A stretch of 64,000 nucleotides of DNA. Origin: Calliopsis andreniformis. Its lineage: Eukaryota > Arthropoda > Insecta > Hymenoptera > Andrenidae. The notes beneath the pieces are model-generated. The model made no database searches and was not told the origin of the DNA. It saw only the letters and a program-made list of their open reading frames with translations. Of the stretch, positions 1 to 11,555 are shown one piece after another; positions within the stretch are counted from its first letter, which is position 1, and the number at the start of each line of letters is the position of its first letter. The stretch lies in assembly GCF_051401765.1 (NCBI RefSeq), contig NW_027480481.1, positions 620,001 to 684,000 on the forward strand, read 5' to 3'. Made by a program: the position numbers and the translations under genes.

Positions 1-2298
1 TCAATCCTCAATCCTCAATCCTCAATCTTCAACCCTGAATCCTCAATCCTCAATACTCAATCCTCAATCTTCAATCCTCAATACTCAATCTTCAATCCCC
101 AATCCTCAATCCTCAATCCTCAATCTTCAATCTTCAATCCTCAACACTCAATCTTCAATACTCAATCCTCAATCCTCAATCCTCAATCCTGATTCTTCAA
201 TCCTCAATACCCAATCCTCAATCTTCAATCCTCTATCCTCAATCCTCAATCCTAATTCCTCAATCCTCATTCTTCAATCCTCAATACCCAATCCTCAATT
301 TCAATCCTCAATCCTCAATCCTCAATCCTCAATCCTCAATCCTCAATCCTCAATCCGCAATATTCAATCCTCAATACTCAATCTTCAATCATCAATCCTC
401 AATCCTCAATTCTCAGTCGTCAATCCTCCGTCATCAATCCTCAATCTTCAATACACAATCGTCAATCCTTAGTCCTCAATCCTCAATCCTCAATCCGCGT
501 TCCTCAAACCTCAATCCTCAACCCTCAGTCTTCATCCTCAATCCTCAAACCTCAATCCTCAATACTCAATATTCAGTCATCAATACTCAATCTTCAATCC
601 TCAATTCTCAAACGTCAATCCTCAATCCTCATTCCTCAATCGTAAATACCCAATCCTCAATCTTCAATCCTCAATCCTCAATCCTCAATTCTCAATCCTC
701 AATCCTTAATCCTCGGACCTCAAACTACAATATTCAACCCTCAGCCCTCCGCCTCAATCCGCAACCCTCAATCCTCAGTCCTCAATATTCAATCATCAAT
801 ATTCAATCTTCAATCCTCAATACTCAATCCTCAATCCTCAATCCTCAATCCTCAATCTTCAACCCTGAATACTCAATCCTCAATACTCAATCCTCAATCT
901 TCAATCCTCAATACTCAATCTTCAATGCTCAATCCTCAATCCTCAATCCTCAATCCTCAATCTTCAATCCTCAACACTCAATCTTCAATCCTCAATCCTC
1001 AATCCTCAATCCTCAATCCTCATTCTTCAATCCTCAATACCCAATCCTCAATCTTCAATCCTCAATCCTCAATCCTCAATCCTAATTCCTCAATCCTCAT
1101 TCTTCAATCCTCAATACCCTATCCTCAATTTCAATCCTCAATCCTCAACCCTCATTTCTCAATCCTCAATCCTCAACCCTCAGCCCTCATCCTCCATCCT
1201 CAGTACACAATCCTCTATCCTCAATCTTCAATCCTCAATACTCAATCATCAATCCTCATTCCTCAATCCTCAATCCTCAATCCTCAATCTTCAATCCTCA
1301 ACACTCAATCTGCAATCCTCAATCCTCAAACCTCAATCCTCAATCCTCATTCCTCAATCCTCAATAGCCAATCCTCAATCCTCAACCCTCAATCCTCAAT
1401 CCTCAATCCTCAATATTCAATCATCAACACTCAATCTTCAATCCTCAATCTTCAACCCTCGATACTCAATCTTCAATCCTCAATCCTCAATCCTCAATCC
1501 TCAATCCTCAATCTTCAGGCATCAATACTCAATCTACAATATTCAATCCTCAATCCTTAATCCTCAATCCACAATCCTCAACCTTCAATACTCAATACTC
1601 AATCTTCAATTCTCAATCCTCAATCCTCAATCCTCAATATTCAATCCTCAATACCCAATCTTCAATCATCATCCTCAATCCTCAACTCTCAGTCGTCAAT
1701 CCTCAGTCATCAATCCTCAATCTTCAATACTCAATCGTCAATCCTTAGTCCACAATCCTCAATCCTCAATCCTCGTTCCTCAAACCTCAATCCTCAGCCC
1801 TCAGTCTTCAGCCTCAATCCTCAAACCTGAATCCTCAATCCTCAATATTCAATCATCGATACTCAATCTTCAATCCTCAATACTCAAACCTCAATCCTCA
1901 ATCCTCATTCTTCAATCCTAAATACCCAATCCTCAATCATCAATCCTCAATCCTCAATCCTCAATTCTCAATCCTCAATCCTTAATCCTCACACCTCAAA
2001 CATCAACATTCAACCCTCAGTCCTCGTCCTCAATCCACAACCCTCAATCCTCAGGCCTCAATATTCAATCATCAATATTCAATCTTCAATCCTCAATCCT
2101 CAATCCTCAATCCTCAATCCTCAATCCTCAATCTTCAACCCTGAATCCTCAATCCTCAATACTCAATCCTCAATCTTCAATCCTCAAAACTCAATCTTCA
2201 ATCCTCAATCCTCAATCCTCAATCCTCAATCCTCTATCTTCAATCCTCAACACTCAATCTTCAATCCTCAATCCTCAATCCTCAATCCTCAATCCTCA
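1..2298 (+). repeat. Segmental block A, left copy (partner 9258-11555)
   Basis: This stretch matches 9258-11555 at a constant offset of 9257. Shared landmarks include the CCTGAAT units at 34 and 9291, the TCTGC unit at 1309 and 10566, and the CTATC variant at 2234 and 11491. The match stops near 2298/11555, where the left copy goes on with TCATTCT and the right copy with plain TCAATCC. The true left edge lies outside the window. A few substitutions separate the copies, for example an added ATG in the right copy near 10573. This is a direct duplication, with the end judged by eye to about 20 bp. Confidence 0.85.
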
Positions 2299-2567
2299 TT
2301 CTTCAATCCTCAATACCCAATCCTCAATCTTCAATCCTCAGTCCTCAATCCTCAATCCTAATTCCTCAATCCTCATTCCTCAATCCTCAATACCCAATCC
2401 TCAATTTCAATCCTCAATCCTCAATCCTCATTTCTCAATCCTCAATCCTCAACCCTCAGCCCTCATCCTCCATCCTGAATCCTCAATCCTCAATCCTCAA
2501 TCTTCAATCCTCAATTCTCAATCTTCAATCCACGATCCTCAATCATCAATCCTCAATCCTCAATCCT

Positions 2568-2590
2568 CAGGCATCAATACTCAATCTTCA
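2568..2590 (+). repeat. Landmark module M3: GGC-marked unit (representative of about 34 copies)
   Basis: CAGGCATCAATACTCAATC is one of the very few places where two G residues adjoin on the + strand. Copies are near 1517, 2568, 3955, 5411, 6101, 7302, 8736, 10774, 12056, 13257, 14963, 15807, 17200, 17891, 19480, 20323, 21717, 22408, 23608, 25307, 26302, 31048, 36487, 39920, 44156, 44331, 47166, 48525, 54121, 54294, 57885, 60783, 62133 and 63953. The module usually follows plain TCAATCC units and precedes TCAATCT or TCTACAAT. It is a useful alignment marker and no function is evident. Confidence 0.8.
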
Positions 2591-2948
2591 ATGCTCAATC
2601 CTCAATCCTCAATCCTCAATCCTCAATCCTCAACCCTCAGCCCTCATCCTCAATTCTCAATTCTCAATCCTCAATCATCAACCCCCAAACTTCAATCCTC
2701 AATCCTCAATCCTCAATCCTCAACCCTCAATCCTCAATACTCAATCTTCAATCCTCAATATTCAATCTTCAATCCTCAATACTCAATCTTCAATCCTCAA
2801 TCCTCAATCCTCATTCTTCAATGTTCAATACTCAATCTGCAATCCTCAATCCTCAAACCTCAATCCTCAATCCTCATTCTTCAATCCTCAATGCCCAATC
2901 CTCAATCTTCAATCCTCAATCCTCAATTCGCAATTCTCAACCCTCAAT

Positions 2949-3058
2949 CCTTAATCCTCAGACCTCAAACATCAATATTCAACCCTCAGTCCTCGTCCTC
3001 AATCCACAACCCTCAAACCTCAGTCCTCAATATTCAATCATCAATATTCAATCTTCAA
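2949..3058 (+). repeat. Landmark module M1 (representative of about 61 copies)
   Basis: M1 is a string of marked units about 110 bp long. It contains CTTAATCC or CTTGATCC, CAGACC, TCAAACATC, AATATTCAACCC (or AATATTAAACCC), CAGTCCTCGTCC, CCACAACCC (or CACAAGCC), and a closing TCAATATTCAATCATC. The 6-bp TCGTCC unit shifts the 7-bp phase in each copy. Copies lie near 719, 1991, 2960, 3698, 4409, 5147, 6731, 7708, 8211, 9136, 9973, 11229, 12687, 13663, 14166, 16200, 16938, 18298, 18801, 20718, 21454, 23038, 24014, 24511, 25629, 26607, 27340, 28076, 30010, 30388, 31448, 31951, 32861, 34150, 34895, 35814, 36790, 37582, 38330, 39248, 40223, 40968, 41682, 43268, 44659, 46400, 47530, 48268, 49740, 51414, 52157, 52859, 55297, 56898, 57639, 58520, 59219, 60038, 61148, 61889 and 63208. 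Spacing ranges from about 0.4 to 1.9 kb and is not periodic. Confidence 0.85.
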
Positions 3059-3390
3059 TCCTCAATCCTCAATCCTCAATCCTCAATTCTGAACCCTCAA
3101 TATTCAATCCTCAATCCTCAATCCTCAATACTCAATCCTCAATCTTCAATCCTCAATACCCACTCCTCAGTCTTCAATCCTCAATCCTCAGTCCTCAATC
3201 CTAATTCCTCAATCCTCATTCTTCAATCATCGATACCCAATCCTCAATTTCAATCCTCAATCCTCAATCCTCAATTCTCAATCCTCAATCCTCAATCCTC
3301 ATTCCTCAAACCTCAATCCTCAACCCTCAGTCCTCATCCTCAATTCTCAATTCTCAATCCTCAATCCTCAATCCTCAATCTTCAATCCTC

Positions 3391-3500
3391 AATAATCAAT
3401 ATCCGATCCTAGATCCTCAATCCCCAATCTTCAATCGTTAATGCTCAATCTTCAATCCTCAATCACCAGTCATCAATCTTCAATCCTCAATGCTCAATCC
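3391..3500 (+). repeat. Landmark module M2 (representative of 25 copies)
   Basis: M2 carries AATAATCAATATCC, then CCGATCCTAGATCC, then CCCCAATC, then TCGTTAATGC. Most copies then have CCAGTCATC and a second TCAATGC. The core is at about 3401, 4851, 14608, 16641, 19123, 21157, 24951, 27781, 29380, 32391, 33519, 34600, 38033, 41411, 42971, 45639, 47971, 50719, 52611, 56274, 57339, 58967, 59787, 61590 and 62957. Two GATC sites lie 7 bp apart. The module supplies a TAG, a TAA and an overlapping TAATG, so apparent reading frames begin and end here. The copies at 14646, 19162 and 24990 have TCATTCTTC in place of the CCAGTCATC part. Confidence 0.88.
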
Positions 3501-4084
3501 TCAATCCTCGATCCTCAGTCCTCAATCCCCAATCCTCAATCCTCAAACCTCAATCCTCAACCGTCAGTCCTCGTCCTCAATCCTCAAACCTCAATCCTCA
3601 ATCCTCAATCCTCATTCTTCAATCCTAAATACCCAATCCTCAATCTTCAATCCTCAATCCTCAATCCTCAATTCTCAATCCTCAATCCTTAATCCTCAGA
3701 CCTCAAACATCAATATTAAATCCTCAGTCCTCGTCCTCAATCCACAAGACTCAATCCTCAGTCCTCAATATTCAATCATCAATATTCAATCTTCAATCCT
3801 CAATCCTCAATCCTCAATCCTCAATCCTCAGTCCTCAAACTTCAACCCTGAATCCTCAATCCTCAATACTCAATCCTCAATCTTCAATCCTCAATCTTCA
3901 ATCCTCAATAATCAATCTCCAATCCTCAATACTCAATCCTCGATCCTCAATCCTCAGGCATCAATACTCAATCTTCAATACTCAATCCTCAACCCTCAAT
4001 CCTCAATCCTCAATACTCAAACCTCAATCCTCAATCCTAATATTCAATCATCAATACTCAATCTTCAATCCTCAATCCTCAATC

Positions 4085-5533
4085 CTCAGCCCTCATCCTC
4101 AATTCTCAATTCTCAATCCTCAATCATCAACCCCCAAACTTCAATCCTCAATCCTCAATCCTCAATCCTCAACCCTCAATCCTCAATACTCAATCTTCAA
4201 TCCTCAATATTCAATCTTCAATCCTCAATACTCAATCTTCAATCCTCAATCCTCAATCCTCATTCTTCAATGTTCAATACTCAATCTGCAATCCTCAATC
4301 CTCAAACCTCAATCCTCAATCCTCATTCTTCACTCCTCAATGCCCAATCCTCAATCTTCAATCCTCAATCCTCAATTCGCAATTCTCAACCCTCAATCCT
4401 TAATCCTCAGACCTCAAACATCAATATTCAACCCTCAGTCCTCGTCCTCAATCCACAACCCTCAAACCTCAGTCCTCAATATTCAATCATCAATATTCAA
4501 TCTTCAATCCTCAATCCTCAATCCTCAATCCTCAATTCTGAACCCTCAATGTTCAATCCTCAATCCTCAATCCTCAATACTCAATCCTCAATCTTCAATC
4601 CTCAATACCCACTCCTCAGTCTTCAATCCTCAATCCTCAGTCCTCAATCCTAATTCCTCAATCCTCATTCTTCAATCATCGATACCCAATCCTCAATTTC
4701 AATCCTCAATCCTCAATCCTCAATTCTCAATCCTCAATCCTCAATCCTCATTCCTCAAACCTCAATCCTCAACCCTCAGTCCTCATCCTCAATTCTCAAT
4801 TCTCAATCCTCAATCCTCAATCCTCAATCTTCAATCCTCAATAATCAATATCCGATCCTAGATCCTCAATCCCCAATCTTCAATCGTTAATGCTCAATCT
4901 TCAATCCTCAATCACCAGTCATCAATCTTCAATCCTCAATGCTCAATCCTCAATCCTCGATCCTCAGTCCTCAATCCCCAATCCTCAATCCTCAAACCTC
5001 AATCCTCAACCGTCAGTCCTCGTCCTCAATCCTCAAACCTCAATCCTCAATCCTCAATCCTCATTCTTCAATCCTAAATACCCAATCCTCAATCTTCAAT
5101 CCTCAATCCTCAATCCTCAATTCTCAATCCTCAATCCTTAATCCTCAGACCTCAAACATCAATATTAAATCCTCAGTCCTCGTCCTCAATCCACAAGACT
5201 CAATCCTCAGTCCTCAATATTCAATCATCAATATTCAATCTTCAATCCTCAATCCTCAATCCTCAATCCTCAATCCTCAATCCTCAGTCCTCAAACTTCA
5301 ACCCTGAATCCTCAATCCTCAATACTCAATCCTCAATCTTCAATCCTCAATCTTCAATCCTCAATAATCAATCTCCAATCCTCAATACTCAATCCTCGAT
5401 CCTCAATCCTCAGGCATCAATACTCAATCTTCAATACTCAATCCTCAACCCTCAATCCTCAATCCTCAATACTCAAACCTCAATCCTCAATCCTAATATT
5501 CAATCATCAATACTCAATCTTCAATCCTCAATC
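4085..5533 (+). repeat. 1449-bp tandem duplication, copy 2
   Basis: Second copy of the preceding block. Differences from copy 1 are few; one is ATGTTC near 4549, where copy 1 has ATATTC near 3100, and another is CACTCC near 4331, where copy 1 has CAATCC. Downstream the sequence continues as in single-copy relatives, into a long run of plain TCAATCC at about 5515-5616. Confidence 0.88.
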
Positions 5534-5600
5534 CTCAATCCTCAATCCTCAATCCTCAATCCTCAATCCTCAATCCTCAATCCTCAATCCTCAATCCTCA

Positions 5601-8527
5601 ATCCTCAATCCTCAATCCACAATCCTCAACCTTCAATACTCAATAATCAATCTCCAATCCTAGATCCTCAATCCTCAATCCTGAATCCTCAATACCCAAT
5701 CCTCATTCTTCAATCCTCAATACCTAATCCTCAATCTTCAATCCTCAAACATCAATCCTCAATTCTCAATCCTCAATCGTCAGTCCTCAGCCGTCAAACC
5801 TCAATCCCCGACCCTTAGCACTCATGCTCAATCCTCAGTCCTCAATCCTCAATCCCCAAACCTAAATCCCCTACCGTCAGTCCTCGTCCTCAATCCTCAA
5901 ACCTCAATCCTCAATCCTCAATATTTAATCATCAATACTCAATCTTCTATCCTCAATCCTCAATCCTCAATCCTCAATCCTCAATCCTCAATCCTCAATA
6001 TTCACTCATCAATACTCAACCTTCAATCCTCAATCTTCAATCCTCAATACTCAATCTTCAATCCTCAATCCTCAGTCCTCAATCCTCAATCCTCAATCCT
6101 CAGGCATCAATACTCAATCTACAATATTCAATCCTCAATCCTTAATACTCAATCCACAATCCTCAACCTACAATACTCAATACTCAATCTTCAATCCTCA
6201 ATCCTCAAACCTCAATCCCCAATCCTCAATCCTCAATCCTCAATATTCAATCCTCAATACTCAATCTTCAATCATCAATCCTCAATCCTCAATTCTCAGT
6301 CGTCAATCCTCAGTCATCAATCCTCAATCTTCAATACTCAATCGTCAATCCTTAGTCCTCAATCCTCAATCCTCAATCCTCGTTCCTCAAACCTCAATCC
6401 TCAACCCTCAGTCTTCATCCTCAATTCTCAATTCTCAATCCTCAGTCCTCAATCCCCAATACTCAATCATCAATCCTCAATCCTCAATCCTCACTCCTCA
6501 GTACACAATCCTCTGTCCTCAATCTTCAATTCTCAATACTCAATCTTCAATCCTCATTCCTCAATCCTCAATCCTCAATCCTCAATCTTCAATCCTCAAT
6601 ACTCAATCTGCAATCCTCAATCCTCAAACCTCAATCCTCAATCTTCATTCCTCAATCCTCAATACCCAATCCTCAATCTTCAATCCTCAATCCTCAATCC
6701 TCAATTCTCAATCCTCAATCCTTAATCCTCAGACCTCAAACATCAATATTCAACCCTCACTCCTCGTCCTCAATCCACAACCCTCAATCCTCAGTCGTCA
6801 ATATTCAATCATCAATATTCAATCTTCAATCCTCAATCCTCAATCCTCAATCCTCAATCTTCAATCCTCAAACCTCAATCCTCAATACTAAGTCCTCAAT
6901 CTTCAATCCTCAATACTCAATCCTCAATCCTCAATACTCAATCTTCAATCCTCAATCCTCAATCCTCAATCCTGAATCCTCATTCTTCAATCCTCAATAC
7001 CCAATCCACAATCTTCAATCCTCAATCCTCAGTCCTCAATCCTCAATCCTCAATCCTCATTCTTCAATCCTCAATACCCAATCGTCAATCTTCAATTCTC
7101 AATCCTCAATCCTCAATTCTCAATCGACAATCCTCAGTCCTCTGTCCTCAAACCTCAATCCTCAACCCTCAGCCCTCATCCTCAATCCTCAATCGTCAAT
7201 CCTCAATCCTCAGCCCTCAGTCCTCAAACCTCAATGCTCAATCCTCAATCCCCATTCCTCAATCCTCAATCCTCAATCCTCAATCCCCAATCCTCAATCC
7301 TCAGGCATCAATACTCAATCTTCAGTACTCAATCCTCAATCCTCAATTATCAATCCTCAATCCTCAACCCTCAATCCTTATTCCTCAAACCTCAATCCTC
7401 AACACTCAGTCCTCATCCTCAATTCTCAATCCTCAATCCTCAATCCTCAATCCTCAATCTTCAATCCTCAATAATCAACCTCCAATCCTAGATCCTCAAT
7501 CCCCAATCTTCAATCCTTAATCCTCAATCTTCAATCCTCAATCCTCAATCCTCAATCCTCAATATTCAATCATCAATACTCAATCTTCAATCCTCAATCC
7601 TCAAACCTCAATCCTCAATCCTCATTCTTCAATCCTAAATACCGAATCCTCAATCTTCAGTCCTCAATCCTCAATCCTCAATTCTCAATCCTCAATCCTT
7701 GATCCTCAGACCTCAAACATCAATATTCAACCCTCAGTCCTCGTCCTCAATCCACAACCCTCAATCCTCAGTCCTCAATATTCGATGATCAATATTCAAT
7801 CTTCAATCCTCAATCCTCAATCCTCAATCCTCAATCCTCAATCCTCAATCCTCAATCCTCAATCTTCAACCCTGAATCCTCAATCCTCAATACTCAATCC
7901 TCAATCTTCAATCCTCAATACTCAATCTTCAATCCTCAATCCTCAATCCTCAATCCTCAATCCTCAATCTTCAATCCTCAACACTCAATCTTCAATACTC
8001 AATCCTCAATCCTCAATCCTCAATCCTGATTCTTCAACCCTCAATACCCAATCCTCAATTTCAATCCTCAATCCTCAATACTCAATCTGCAGTCCCCAAT
8101 CCTCAAACCGCAATCCTCAATCCTCATTCTTCAATCCTCAATGCCCAATCCTCAATCTTCAATACTCAATCCTCAATTCTCAATTCTCAACCCTCAATCC
8201 TTAATCCTCAGACCTCAAACATCAATATTCAACCCTCAGTCCTCGTCCTCAATCCACAACCCTCAAGCCTCAGTCCTCAATATTCAATCATCAATATTCA
8301 ATCTTCAATCCTCAATCCTCAATTCTCAATCCTCAATTCTGAATCCTCAATCTTCAATCCTCAATCCTCAGTCCTCAATACTCAATACTCAATCTTCAAT
8401 CCTCAATACCCACTCCTCAATCTTCAATCCTCAATCCTCAATCCTCAATCCTAATTCCTCAATCCTCATTCTTCAATCACCAATACCCAATCCTCAATTT
8501 CAATCCTCAATCCTCAATCCTCAATCC
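5601..8527 (+). repeat. Segmental block B, left copy (partner 11556-14482)
   Basis: The block aligns with 11556-14482 at offset 5955. Shared marks include TCCACAATCC (5616 and 11571), the degenerate module M4 (5777 and 11732), the CCCCATTCC unit near 7248 and 13203, and GATGATC (7785 and 13740). The match ends near 8527, where the left copy reads TCAATCCTAATTCC and the right copy reads TCAATTCTCAATCC. Together with block A this means 9258-14482 resembles 1-8527 with about 3302 bp (2299-5600) missing, or that 2299-5600 is an insertion in the left copy. Confidence 0.85.
5777..5890 (+). repeat. Degenerate module M4, copy 1
   Basis: This is the most diverged stretch of the array. It contains TCGTCAGTCC, CAGCCGTCAAACC, CCCCGACCCTTAGCACTC and CCTAAATCCCCTACCGTC. 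The 7-bp spacing is still visible, so it is diverged array and not an insertion. Other copies are at 11732, 17567, 22083, 48931 and 54486. Confidence 0.8.
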
Positions 8528-9257
8528 TAATTCCTCAATCCTCATTCCTCAATCCTCAATACCCAATCCTCAATTTCAATCCTCAATCCTCAATCCTCAT
8601 TTCTCAATCCTCAATCCTCAACCCTCAGCCGTCATCCTCCATCCTCAATCCTCAAACCTCAATCCTCAATCTTCAATCCTCAATTCTCAATTTCAATCCT
8701 CGATCCTCAATCATCAATCCTCAATCCTCAATCATCAGGCATCAATACTCAATCTTCAATGCTCAATCGTCAATCCTCAATCCTCAATCCTCAATCCTCA
8801 ACCCTCAGCCCTCATCCTCAATTCTCAATTCTCAATCCTCAATCATCAATCCCCAATCTTCAATCCTCAATCCTCAATCCCCAATCCTCAGTACTCAATC
8901 CTCAATCCTCAACCTTCAATCCTCAATACTCAACCTTCAATCCTCAATCCTCAATCCTCAATCCTCAATACTCAATCTTCAATCCTCAATCCTCAGTCCT
9001 CAATCCCCAATCCTCAATCCTCAAACCTCAATCCTCAATCCTCAATCCTCATTCTTCAATCCTAAACACCCAATCCTCAATCTTCAATCGTCAATCCTCA
9101 ATCCTCAATTCTCAATCCTCAATCCTTGATCCTCAGACCTCAAACATCAATATTCAACCCTCAGTCCTCGTCCTCAATCCACAACCCTCAATCCTCAGTC
9201 CTCAATATTCAATCATCGATATTCAATCTTCAATCCTCAATCCTCAATCCTCAACCC
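8528..9257 (+). repeat. Junction stretch between duplicated blocks A/B and their copies
   Basis: About 730 bp of the same heptamer array lies between the end of block B and the start of the second block A. It contains pieces resembling 2360-2800, including the TCATTTC unit, CCCTCAGCC and the GGC-marked module M3 near 8736. It also carries an M1 module near 9136. I see no unique sequence in it. Confidence 0.7.
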
Positions 9258-11555
9258 TCAATCCTCAATCCTCAATCCTCAATCTTCAACCCTGAATCCT
9301 CAATCCTCAATACTCAATCCTCAATCTTCAATCCTCAATACTCAATCTTCAATCCCCAATCCTCAATCCTCAATCCTCAATCCTCAATCTTCAATCCTCA
9401 ACACTCAATCTTCAATACTCAATCCTCAATCCTCAATCCTCAATCCTGATTCTTCAATCCTCAATACCCAATCCTCAATCTTCAATCCTCTATCCTCAAT
9501 CCTCAATCCTAATTCCTCAATCCTCATTCTTCAATCCTCAATACCCAATCCTCAATTTCAATCCTCAATCCTCAATCCTCAATCCTCAATCCTCAATCCT
9601 CAATCCTCAATCCGCAATATTCAATCCTCAATACTCAATCTTCAATCATCAATCCTCAATCCTCAATTCTCAGTCGTCAATCCTCCGTCATCAATCCTCA
9701 ATCTTCAATACTCAATCGTCAATCCTTAGTCCTCAATCCTCAATCCTCAATCCGCGTTCCTCAAACCTCAATCCTCAACCCTCAGTCTTCATCCTCAATC
9801 CTCAAACCTCAATCCTCAATACTCAATATTCAGTCATCAATACTCAATCTTCAATCCTCAATTCTCAAACGTCAATCCTCAATCCTCATTCCTCAATTGT
9901 AAATACCCAATCCTCAATCTTCAATCCTCAATCCTCAATCCTCAATTCTCAATCCTCAATCCTTAATCCTCGGACCTCAAACTACAATATTCAACCCTCA
10001 GCCCTCGTCCTCAATCCGCAACCCTCAATCCTCAGTCCTCAATATTCAATCATCAATATTCAATCTTCAATCCTCAATACTCAATCCTCAATCCTCAATC
10101 CTCAATCCTCAATCTTCAACCCTGAATACTCAATCCTCAATACTCAATCCTCAATCTTCAATCCTCAATACTCAATCTTCAATCCTCAATCCTCAATCCT
10201 CAATCCTCAATCCTCAATCTTCAATCCTCAACACTCAATCTTCAATCCTCAATCCTCAATCCTCAATCCTCAATCCTCATTCTTCAATCCTCAATACCCA
10301 ATCCTCAATCTTCAATCCTCAATCCTCAATCCTCAATCCTAATTCCTCAATCCTCATTCTTCAATCCTCAATACCCTATCCTCAATTTCAATCCTCAATC
10401 CTCAACCCTCATTTCTCAATCCTCAATCCTCAACCCTCAGCCCTCATCCTCCATCCTCAGTACACAATCCTCTATCCTCAATCTTCAATCCTCAATACTC
10501 AATCATCAATCCTCATTCCTCAATCCTCAATCCTCAATCCTCAATCTTCAATCCTCAACACTCAATCTGCAATGCTCAATCCTCAAACCTCAATCCTCAA
10601 TCCTCATTCCTCAATCCTCAATAGCCAATCCTCAATCCTCAACCCTCAATCCTCAATCCTCAATCCTCAATATTCAATCATCAACACTCAATCTTCAATC
10701 CTCAATCTTCAACCCTCGATACTCAATCTTCAATCCTCAATCCTCAATCCTCAATCCTCAATCCTCAATCTTCAGGCATCAATACTCAATCTACAATATT
10801 CAATCCTCAATCCTTAATCCTCAATCCACAATCCTCAACCTTCAATACTCAATACTCAATCTTCAATTCTCAATCCTCAATCCTCAATCCTCAATATTCA
10901 ATCCTCAATACCCAATCTTCAATCATCATCCTCAATCCTCAACTCTCAGTCGTCAATCCTCAGTCATCAATCCTCAATCTTCAATACTCAATCGTCAATC
11001 CTTAGTCCACAATCCTCAATCCTCAATCCTCGTTCCTCAAACCTCAATCCTCAGCCCTCAGTCTTCAGCCTCAATCCTCAAACCTGAATCCTCAATCCTC
11101 AATATTCAATCATCGATACTCAATCTTCAATCCTCAATACTCAAACCTCAATCCTCAATCCTCATTCTTCAATCCTAAATACCCAATCCTCAATCATCAA
11201 TCCTCAATCCTCAATCCTCAATTCTCAATCCTCAATCCTTAATCCTCACACCTCAAACATCAACATTCAACCCTCAGTCCTCGTCCTCAATCCACAACCC
11301 TCAATCCTCAGGCCTCAATATTCAATCATCAATATTCAATCTTCAATCCTCAATCCTCAATCCTCAATCCTCAATCCTCAATCCTCAATCTTCAACCCTG
11401 AATCCTCAATCCTCAATACTCAATCCTCAATCTTCAATCCTCAAAACTCAATCTTCAATCCTCAATCCTCAATCCTCAATCCTCAATCCTCTATCTTCAA
11501 TCCTCAACACTCAATCTTCAATCCTCAATCCTCAATCCTCAATCCTCAATCCTCA
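9258..11555 (+). repeat. Segmental block A, right copy
   Basis: Copy of 1-2298 at offset 9257, followed without a gap by the copy of block B. Its right junction lies in a run of plain TCAATCC at about 11520-11570, so the exact crossover point cannot be placed more closely than about 50 bp. Confidence 0.85.

Larger units (their letters stand above)
2636..4084 (+). repeat. 1449-bp tandem duplication, copy 1
   Basis: The sequence from about 2636 repeats immediately at about 4085 with an offset of exactly 1449 bp (207 units of 7). Matching landmarks are the CCCTCATCC start (2641 and 4090), ATGTTC (2821 and 4270), the M2 module (3401 and 4851) and CAAGAC (3745 and 5194). The related blocks at 15.8-17.3 and 20.3-21.8 kb hold only one such unit. 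The limits are soft because both edges lie in runs of plain units. Confidence 0.88.

Noticed and set aside
3395..3415. CCGATCCTAGATCC as a palindromic operator or an inverted repeat
   Set aside because: GATC-CTA-GATC is symmetric only in the GATC parts. It is too short and imperfect for a hairpin, and no gene lies nearby to be controlled.
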